DNA of 10,750 bases from Oscillospiraceae bacterium. Lineage in GTDB: Bacteria; Bacillota; Clostridia; Oscillospirales; Acutalibacteraceae. Below the pieces are notes generated by a model. That model was not told the origin of the DNA, did not search any database, and saw nothing but the letters and a program-made list of their open reading frames with translations. Below, piece after piece: positions 6,161 through 10,750 of this stretch. The position numbers and the translations under genes were made by a program. The first letter of the stretch is position 1; each line of letters starts with the position of its first letter. The stretch covers positions 1 to 10,750 of the forward strand of contig JAISII010000119.1 in the NCBI GenBank assembly GCA_031262125.1. The letters are read 5' to 3'.

Positions 6161-6229
6161 TTACACAGGTTTGGAGTTATGTCGGTGAGCAGTGCTGTAT
6201 ACTGCTAATTCAAGAAAAAACCACTCCAT
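6161..6229 (-). CDS. Possible 22-aa peptide behind a strong ribosome site
   Basis: The sequence GAGGAGG stands 5 bases before an ATG opening MEWFFLELAVYSTAHRHNSKPV and a TAA stop. The first 12 residues are hydrophobic and the tail is polar. It lies just downstream of the structured leader described at 6247-6341. It could be a leader peptide, a type I toxin-like peptide or the truncated front of a decayed gene; the abrupt change of character after AVYST favours the last. I see no homology that decides between these. Confidence 0.3.
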   Translation of the reverse strand: MEWFFLELAVYSTAHRHNSKPV

Positions 6230-6246
6230 AATATCCTCCTCAAGAT

Positions 6247-6341
6247 AAAAAAATAAGCGTCTGCTTCTATACCTTCAAAGACCTAACGGTATAGAACAAA
6301 CGCAAAATGCCTACTCGGTAGCAGACAAGTGGTGATTTATT
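6247..6341 (-). ncRNA. Structured leader or small RNA with alternative antiterminator/terminator pairings
   Basis: On the minus strand a 16-bp stem with one bulge pairs positions 6303-6288 with 6273-6257 around a 14-base loop and is followed by TTA and seven Ts (6253-6247), a textbook intrinsic terminator. The 5' segment GTCTGCT (6326-6320) is fully complementary to AGCAGAC (6265-6259) in the 3' half of that terminator, so it can act as antiterminator. The same 5' segment can instead fold in a local hairpin, TGCTAC with GTAGGCA (6323-6308). The three exclusive pairings resemble a transcription attenuator or riboswitch. An equally possible reading is a free-standing RNA of about 95 nt, such as an antisense regulator. 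No known RNA class was recognised. Confidence 0.5.
6257..6303 (-). terminator. Terminator hairpin inside the structured leader
   Basis: The stem starts GCGTTTGTTCTATACC and returns GGTATAGAAGCAGACGC, with one unpaired G and one G-T wobble. The U-tract follows at 6253-6247. On the plus strand no T-run follows, so termination is directional toward lower coordinates. Confidence 0.65.
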
Positions 6342-6347
6342 GATTTT

Positions 6348-6376
6348 ATTATAGCAGAAAAATGGCAGAGATTCAA
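6348..6376 (-). promoter_or_regulatory. Sigma-A promoter for the structured leader
   Basis: The minus strand has TTGAAT (6376-6371), a 17-base spacer and a perfect TATAAT (6353-6348). Transcription should begin near 6341, just before the structured leader. Confidence 0.65.
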
Positions 6377-6380
6377 GAGG

Positions 6381-6410
6381 TTTTGCGAATTTTAGCTTTA
6401 AACTATTGAC
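6381..6410 (+). repeat. 30-bp direct repeat, copy 1
   Basis: This block matches 6524-6553 with a single difference (position 6387 G versus 6530 C). Both end in ATTGAC. Copy 1 has no -10 box at the right distance, whereas copy 2 supplies the -35 of a promoter. Confidence 0.85.
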
Positions 6411-6485
6411 TCGTCGGAACTCGTCCTTTTGAGCTTGTTATTGTGCAAGCATAAAACGCTACGCTTTACCGACGGTTGCTCCTCT

Positions 6486-6514
6486 TTGCAAAATGAAACA
6501 TTTTGCAATTTTTT
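6486..6514 (+). terminator. Possible terminator between the two direct repeats
   Basis: A perfect 10-bp inverted repeat, TTGCAAAATG (6486-6495) and CATTTTGCAA (6499-6508), has a 3-base loop and is followed by TTTTTT (6509-6514). The stem is GC-poor, so it would be weak. No plus-strand gene is seen upstream that needs it. Confidence 0.4.
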
Positions 6515-6523
6515 AAATAAAAA

Positions 6524-6553
6524 TTTTGCCAATTTTAGCTTTAAACTATTGAC
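6524..6553 (+). repeat. 30-bp direct repeat, copy 2
   Basis: Second copy, 143 bp after the first, with 29 of 30 positions identical. Its last bases form part of the -35 box of the downstream small membrane protein gene. Confidence 0.85.
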
Positions 6554-6576
6554 AAATTCTTAATTGCTGTTAAAAT
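6549..6576 (+). promoter_or_regulatory. Promoter of the 49-aa membrane protein gene
   Basis: A perfect TTGACA (6549-6554) is followed after 16 bases by TAAAAT (6571-6576), 5 of 6 to consensus. The leader to the ATG is about 70 bases and very AT-rich. Confidence 0.6.
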
Positions 6577-6652
6577 ACAAAGTAGAGGATTATTTAATAA
6601 ATTTATGCATAAAATAATTTATGTTTAATAAAAATTTCGGAGGGTTAAAGTT

Positions 6653-6802
6653 ATGAGAAATAATAAGTTTTTTTGGTTGGTGTCTTTTATCGGTTTGGTT
6701 GCAGCAGCAACAGCCGCACTTACTGCCTTTTTTATAATTAAAGATAAAAAAGACCGTGAAAATTTAGAGCTGGAAGATTATTTAGAAAACGGAATTGAGT
6801 AA
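6653..6802 (+). CDS. Small single-pass membrane protein (49 aa)
   Basis: A short gene with a strong ribosome site (CGGAGGG, 8 bases before the ATG) and its own promoter and terminator. The protein starts MRNNKFFWLVSF, has one hydrophobic helix at about residues 6-29 (rich in Val, Ala and Phe) and ends in a highly charged cytoplasmic tail beginning KDKKDRENLELEDY. This layout resembles small YtxH-like clostridial membrane proteins, but no specific family is claimed. Function unknown. Its isolation by a promoter on one side and a terminator on the other argues that it is a real, independently expressed gene. Confidence 0.75.
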   Translation: MRNNKFFWLVSFIGLVAAATAALTAFFIIKDKKDRENLELEDYLENGIE

Positions 6803-6889
6803 TTTTGCGGTTTTTAGTCGCATTGTTTTGTGCAAACTGCTTTGTTTTGTTTAGAGCAAATTTATAACATTTTAAAATTGTATTTTAGG

Positions 6890-6921
6890 TGCCTTTGTGC
6901 TTTTTGCACAGGGGCATTTTT
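6890..6921 (+). terminator. Terminator after the 49-aa membrane protein gene
   Basis: TGCCTTTGTGC (6890-6900) pairs with GCACAGGGGCA (6906-6916) over 11 bp, including two G-T wobbles, with a TTTTT loop, followed by TTTTTGCGTTTTT. The remaining bases of 6803-7011 show no gene. Confidence 0.8.
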
Positions 6922-7011
6922 GCGTTTTTATGCAGATTTTGAAGGAAGATAGGGAAAACAGCAAAAGAAAGCAATGTTACAAAAACAATTTAAAATATTT
7001 CACAAAATCTA

Positions 7012-7041
7012 TTGACATTCAACAACAATTCGTGTTATAAT
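7012..7041 (+). promoter_or_regulatory. Promoter of the secreted CBM21 protein pair
   Basis: TTGACA (7012-7017) and TATAAT (7036-7041) are both perfect, with an 18-base spacer. Transcription should start near 7048, giving a leader of about 115 bases. Confidence 0.85.
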
Positions 7042-7058
7042 TCAACTAACAGGGATAG

Positions 7059-7109
7059 ATTGCTCGCACTATGCAAGAAAGGAGGCTGTTCCCCCAGCTT
7101 CGAGCGAAT
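7059..7109 (+). promoter_or_regulatory. Structured 5' UTR before the first CBM21 gene
   Basis: GCTCG (7062-7066) pairs with CGAGC (7101-7105) and the stem extends three more pairs past a bulge. Inside it AGGCTG (7083-7088) pairs with CAGCTT (7095-7100). A strong ribosome-site-like AAAGGAGG (7078-7085) lies within the structure but is not followed by a usable start codon. An ATG at 7071 opens 17 codons (MQERRLFPQLRANYHKK) without a ribosome site of its own. No riboswitch class was recognised. Confidence 0.35.
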
Positions 7110-7162
7110 TATCATAAAAAATAACGCAAAAACCCTAAATTAAAAAACGGAGTAAAATTAAA

Positions 7163-7948
7163 ATGACAAAAACAACAAATAAAAGAAGAATTACGGCAAT
7201 TGCGATTGTGCTGACACTTATTTTAAGTATGTTTGCAATGATGCCCACCGCAAGTGCGGTAACAAACGAGGTAAGCCTTATTTATGCAGAAGCTTTGCAC
7301 AGAAATGCCGGCGGCGGGTATTATTTGCGGGGTTACGTTGAAGTTGAAAACTTAGCATTGAACAAAACCGTTACAATTCATTATTCTAATGATGATATTA
7401 CATGGTACGAAGTGGATGCAACCTATACTGCCCCCACATATGGCAATAAAGAGGCATGGTATTTTGAAACTGCACCATATGACCCCGGATACCGTGGAAC
7501 AGGAAATTACTATTTTGCAATTGAATATGTGGTAAACGGCGTAACCTATTGGGATAACAACGGCGGTAATGATTACTATGCAAACTCCGGCGGCTATGGT
7601 TCGCAAGGCACGCCTGTTGTGTTTGGCACAGGGAAGGTGTTTGTGCGTGATGCTTATTTTGCTGCAAGAGAAAATGACGACAACCGATTGGTTGCTCAGA
7701 TTTATGTAAAAAACATTGCCTATAACAAAGTTGTTAATGTGCGTTACTCTACCGATGATTGGGCAACCTATACGGACGTTCCGGCGGCATATAATTTAAG
7801 CAACTATGCTTCGGATGCCGAGCTGTGGATTGCCGATGTGGATATACCCAGTTATTTGGATGAAATTTCTTTTGCCGTATCTTACACTGTAAACGGCGAA
7901 ACATATTGGGACAACAATTTTGGGCAAAACTATAATTTTGTTATTTGA
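7163..7948 (+). CDS. Secreted protein with two CBM21-like starch/glycogen-binding domains (paralogue 1)
   Basis: A 261-aa exported protein. The signal peptide has a basic start (KTTNKRR), a hydrophobic core (about 11-26) and an AxA site ending PTASA, so cleavage after Ala32 is likely. Two tandem beta domains follow, about 34-140 and 152-261. Each shows the CBM21 pattern, also seen in the glycogen-targeting subunits of protein phosphatase 1: a strand with VxNxAxNKxVxVxY, then a W- and Y-containing stretch (DDWATYTDV), then FAxxYxVNGxTYWDNN and GxNY. Domain 2 matches best (YWDNNFGQNY). No catalytic domain, sortase signal or membrane anchor is present. The start has GGAG 10 bases upstream. It probably binds alpha-glucans outside the cell, perhaps as an auxiliary to other amylases. 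It is followed by a paralogue on the same strand. Confidence 0.85.
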   Translation: MTKTTNKRRITAIAIVLTLILSMFAMMPTASAVTNEVSLIYAEALHRNAGGGYYLRGYVEVENLALNKTVTIHYSNDDITWYEVDATYTAPTYGNKEAWYFETAPYDPGYRGTGNYYFAIEYVVNGVTYWDNNGGNDYYANSGGYGSQGTPVVFGTGKVFVRDAYFAARENDDNRLVAQIYVKNIAYNKVVNVRYSTDDWATYTDVPAAYNLSNYASDAELWIADVDIPSYLDEISFAVSYTVNGETYWDNNFGQNYNFVI

Positions 7949-7975
7949 CCATTTGCCTAAAACAGCAGAGAAATC

Positions 7976-8000
7976 AAAGACTAATATAACGTCTTTATTT
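7976..8000 (+). terminator. Weak hairpin between the two CBM21 genes
   Basis: AAAGAC (7976-7981) and GTCTTT (7991-7996) form a 6-bp stem with a 9-base loop, followed by ATTTT. It is too weak to be a firm terminator but could reduce read-through into the second paralogue. No separate promoter is obvious in the 102-base gap. Confidence 0.3.
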
Positions 8001-8050
8001 TACACAATCAGCGGAAACACAGATAAAAATTAACAAGGAGGAAAACTAAA

Positions 8051-8836
8051 ATGACAAAAACAACAAAGAAAAGAAGAATTACGGCAATTGCTATTGTGCT
8101 AACACTTATTTTAAGTATGTTTGCAATGATGCCCACCGCAAGTGCGGTTACAGACGAGGTTAGCCTTATTTATGCAACTTTCGGAGACGGCGGCGGTCCG
8201 CCTGTAACGAGCTGCAGCTGGATTTTAACCAAAGGATATATAGAGGTTGAAAATTTGGCTTATGACAAAGAAGTAATTGTGCATTATACTACAGGCGGCG
8301 GTGTGTGGCAAGAGGCAGAAGCCTCATATTTTGCACCCACATGGGGCAATAAAGAAGCTTGGTATTTTGAAACGGCATCATATTCAAGATATTATCAAGC
8401 AAGCTATTATTGTGAGTTTGCCATAGAATACAAGGTTAATGGTTATTCGTATTGGGACAATAACGGCGGAAACAATTATCAGATTAGTTTCCCAATGGGA
8501 CCTCCGGTGTATCTTGCTAATTTTACTTTTGGTGCAACCAAAGTTGTGAACGCTCTCAATAATACTTATTTGGGAGGCAGACCTTCGTCTGTAACGATTG
8601 TATTGGAAAACGTGGCTTATAACAAAATTGTTAAAGTTCGCTATACCACCGATGACTGGGCTACCTACAGCGAAGTAGACGCAACATTCCAAGAAGGCTC
8701 ACAATCTTATAATAACGAAATATGGTATGCATCTTTGGCAGGAACAGGAGCAACCGAATACGCAATCTCCTACACCGTTAACGGAGTTACCTATTGGGAC
8801 AACAATTTTGGGCAAAACTACGGCTATCCGAGTTAA
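8051..8836 (+). CDS. Secreted protein with two CBM21-like starch/glycogen-binding domains (paralogue 2)
   Basis: Same length (261 aa) and layout as the gene before it: a signal peptide ending PTASA, then CBM21-like domains at about 34-144 and 155-261, with YWDNNGGNNY and YWDNNFGQNY as the domain signatures. The first roughly 125 bases are almost identical to paralogue 1, while the domains have clearly diverged. Domain 1 is longer at its front (TFGDGGGPPVTSCSWILTKG) and carries two cysteines, Cys55 and Cys121, absent from paralogue 1; they could form a disulfide outside the cell. Ribosome site AAGGAGG stands 9 bases before the ATG. Likely an extracellular alpha-glucan binder, co-transcribed with paralogue 1. 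CBM family assignment is by motif, not by search. Confidence 0.85.
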   Translation: MTKTTKKRRITAIAIVLTLILSMFAMMPTASAVTDEVSLIYATFGDGGGPPVTSCSWILTKGYIEVENLAYDKEVIVHYTTGGGVWQEAEASYFAPTWGNKEAWYFETASYSRYYQASYYCEFAIEYKVNGYSYWDNNGGNNYQISFPMGPPVYLANFTFGATKVVNALNNTYLGGRPSSVTIVLENVAYNKIVKVRYTTDDWATYSEVDATFQEGSQSYNNEIWYASLAGTGATEYAISYTVNGVTYWDNNFGQNYGYPS

Positions 8837-9086
8837 ACAAACAGTTAACTAACCTTATAAAACTTATTTTATAATGCATTAAAAAACAAAACTGTGTTTC
8901 TGCAAACCAAAAGATTATATTATATTTGCAAAGTTTATATTTGAAGCTAAAATTTATCCTGTGCATAGCAAATATTATAAATTTATATGTGCCGCCTATT
9001 TTTGCCTTTGGCAAAAGGCGATGCACTAATTATACCAAAACGCTTTGCGTTTATGATATAATAAAATTCGCATAAAGTGTTACTCT
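8837..9086. other. Gene-free convergent region with several small hairpins
   Basis: No gene is visible. Structures are a perfect AT-only 8-bp hairpin (TTATAAAA/TTTTATAA, 8855-8874), a longer compound hairpin (CGCC and TTTTGCC with GGCAAAA and GGCG, 8993-9020) and AAACGC-TTT-GCGTTT (about 9038-9052). None has a strong T-run on the plus strand, so the plus-strand terminator of the CBM21 pair is not certain. Confidence 0.4.
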
Positions 9087-9126
9087 AAAAAGCAACCCTC
9101 GAGTTTTTTAAAAACCCGGGGGTTGC
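9087..9126 (-). terminator. Terminator of the glutamate-synthase-like gene
   Basis: GCAACCCTCG (9092-9101) pairs with CGGGGGTTGC (9117-9126) with one wobble, and the T-run and A-run inside can pair as well to lengthen the stem. On the minus strand it is followed by TTTTT (9091-9087). It lies about 30 bases after the stop codon. Confidence 0.85.
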
Positions 9127-9157
9127 AATGTGTTATATTAAGATTAAAAAAAACTTA

Positions 9158-10750
9158 TTACGACATAAGTATTTTTTTAGCAACGTCGTCGTTAACGTCG
9201 GTAATAAAGGGGATGCCTGTTTCACGCTCGGTTTCACGGTTGGCGGCAAACAAATCATCACGGGTAATTTGCGAGAGATTGAACTTGCGAGCACCTGCCA
9301 TAAGCTGTTGAACACCTGCCGAGAGCTTGTCGGCTAATGTCCAAACTGCAACTGCACCAAGGGGAATATTCTTCATTTCGTCGGCACCGACTTTTTGCTT
9401 AACATCAAAGTAGCCTGCAAAAATTTCTTCGGGGTTACGCCCAAATTCGCCTGTAATTGTTTTGGGCAGTTCGTCCCAGTTGCCGCAAAGCTCTTCTTTT
9501 TTAGACGGATTTAAAACGCCCTCAATGTTAGCACCCAAATAGCCGGGTATCATTAAAGCACGACCCATACAAACAAGCTTGGTGAACGGTGCACCCAAAG
9601 CCAAAGCTTTAAATATATGGTCCTCGTTAGCCAAACCGCCTGCAAATGCCATATCTACAACGTCTTTGCCTTGGTCGGCTAAAATTTTGCCGTACTCATA
9701 TGCCTTTGCATGCAGGTTAATTGAAGGCACGCCCCACGATTCCATCATATGCCACGGGCTCATACCTGTGCCGCCGCCCGAACCGTCGATTGTAAGCAAG
9801 TCAAGCTTAGCTTCAGTGGCGTATTTTATAGACATTGCCAATGCTTCCATACCATAAGAGCCGGTTTTGAGGGTGATGCGTTTGTAGCCTAACTTACGCA
9901 GATAGGCAACGCTGTCCATAAAATCTTGCTCTACCTGTGCGGCAGCCGAACGGTTTGTGTAGCCCAAGCGGCTGTGGCGGGCAAACGAGCGGATTGCACC
10001 GTTCTTAAATGCCTCCTGCACCGAGGGAACTGTCGGGTCGGGGTCTACTACATAGCCACGCTGTTTTAAAAACAGAGCATAGTCAAGGCTTGTAACCTGA
10101 ATTTCGCCGCCGATATCTTTGGCACCTTGACCCCATTTTAATTCTATAATAACCTTTTCGCCGTATTTTTCAATTATATATTCGGCAACGCCGTTGCGTG
10201 TGTCCTCAACATTAAGCTGAACAATAATTGCACCATAGCCATCGTAATAACGCAGATAAGTGTCAATTCTGCGTTCCATTTCGGGGGCTTTTTCAATTTT
10301 GCCGTTGTTAATAACCGAGGCTTTGTCAACCCCAACTACGTTTTCACCCACAACTATGGGGAACCCGCACAGTGCAGCACCAACCGAGAAAGACTCCCAG
10401 TATTTTGCCGCAATAAAGGTCGAGCCCAATGCACCCGTCATAATGGGCACTTTAACTTTGGTTTTAACAGCTTTGCCGAACTCGGTTTCTAAGTTTACAT
10501 TTGGGAAGATACAGTCATCGGCATCGTTGGTTAAACCGCCGCCCAAGCCGTTTGCACCGTAGTTATAGCCCTGAATCCTCAGGTTGTTGTAGCAAACGCC
10601 TATGTGGTTAACATTAGAGCTGCCGGCTGTAACCGTGCCGAAATCCCGTGGATAAAGCAGCTTGCGGCCCTTCATAGATGCCATCCAAGTTTCGCACTTG
10701 CCTTTGCAATCTGCACGGCAAAGTGTGCAAAGCCCGGATTCGCACGGGTC
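9158..10750 (-). CDS. FMN-binding glutamate synthase (GltB domain 2)-like protein, N-terminus outside the window
   Basis: A TIM-barrel FMN protein of the glutamate synthase large-subunit family, stand-alone and without the amidotransferase domain in view. Core motifs are VPIMTGALGST (79-89, numbered from the Met at 10684), the FMN/active-site loop LLTIDGSGGGTGMSPW (296-311) and FAGGLANEDHIFKALALGA (347-365). The reading frame is open upstream of that Met to the window edge (10685-10750), adding DPCESGLCTLCRADCKGKCETW, so the Met is internal. Those 22 residues carry five cysteines, likely for an iron-sulfur cluster. The CHxNxCPxGVATQ cluster motif of classical GltB is not seen at the usual place after the barrel motif. 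Whether it makes glutamate is unproven; relatives are annotated only by domain. Probably needs a separate electron donor or glutaminase partner. Confidence 0.88.
   Translation of the reverse strand, partial: DPCESGLCTLCRADCKGKCETWMASMKGRKLLYPRDFGTVTAGSSNVNHIGVCYNNLRIQGYNYGANGLGGGLTNDADDCIFPNVNLETEFGKAVKTKVKVPIMTGALGSTFIAAKYWESFSVGAALCGFPIVVGENVVGVDKASVINNGKIEKAPEMERRIDTYLRYYDGYGAIIVQLNVEDTRNGVAEYIIEKYGEKVIIELKWGQGAKDIGGEIQVTSLDYALFLKQRGYVVDPDPTVPSVQEAFKNGAIRSFARHSRLGYTNRSAAAQVEQDFMDSVAYLRKLGYKRITLKTGSYGMEALAMSIKYATEAKLDLLTIDGSGGGTGMSPWHMMESWGVPSINLHAKAYEYGKILADQGKDVVDMAFAGGLANEDHIFKALALGAPFTKLVCMGRALMIPGYLGANIEGVLNPSKKEELCGNWDELPKTITGEFGRNPEEIFAGYFDVKQKVGADEMKNIPLGAVAVWTLADKLSAGVQQLMAGARKFNLSQITRDDLFAANRETERETGIPFITDVNDDVAKKILMS

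Noticed and set aside
6058..6231. 58-codon plus-strand open stretch containing YPPMVDPNAAAVTQVW
   Set aside because: No start codon near its beginning and no ribosome site; the opposite strand has a better-supported start (6229). Kept only as a sign that the area may be a decayed gene.
6381..6553. CRISPR array
   Set aside because: Only two repeats, 113 bp apart, with no regular spacers and no cas genes.
7352..7667. Minus-strand open frames across the first CBM21 gene
   Set aside because: Shadows of a strongly supported secreted protein gene with promoter, ribosome site and signal peptide.

Overview
The window looks like a low-to-mid GC Firmicutes chromosome, probably a gut-type Clostridia (Oscillospiraceae/Lachnospiraceae-like). 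This is inferred from the phoH-ybeY core cluster, strong AGGAGG ribosome sites, near-consensus sigma-A promoters, a clostridial-style MsmK/UgpC ATPase and a stand-alone FMN-binding glutamate-synthase-like protein. Species cannot be decided from the sequence.

Left part (1-3740): the 5' part of a sugar-ABC ATPase gene runs off the left edge. Next comes a minus-strand core cluster read phoH, ybeY, hotdog thioesterase, rsuA-type pseudouridine synthase; the last two overlap by 4 bases. PhoH and YbeY are ribosome/rRNA-maturation partners and RsuA modifies 16S rRNA, so this is a translation-quality cluster. Divergent from phoH is a tRNA-Asn(GTT) gene with a perfect-consensus promoter and its own terminator.

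Middle (3741-6800): an accessory, visibly more AT-rich segment follows the tRNA. A compact minus-strand operon encodes a single-pass membrane protein with a proline-rich tail, an AAA+ ATPase whose core and C-terminal domain closely resemble Rubisco activase, and a 190-aa protein of unknown family; it ends in an 11-bp hairpin terminator. No Rubisco is visible. The operon looks like an undescribed membrane-linked AAA+ remodelling module, and it is the most interesting item here. Upstream on the same strand is a promoter followed by a structured leader with mutually exclusive antiterminator and terminator pairings, then a 22-codon ORF with a strong ribosome site. Next to it are two 30-bp near-identical direct repeats 143 bp apart and a 49-aa single-pass membrane protein gene.

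Right part (6800-10750): two tandem paralogous secreted proteins, each a signal peptide plus two CBM21-like starch/glycogen-binding domains with no catalytic domain, sit behind a strong promoter and a structured 5' UTR. Converging on them is a minus-strand glutamate-synthase-like FMN protein, incomplete at the right edge, whose visible N-terminus carries a five-cysteine cluster.
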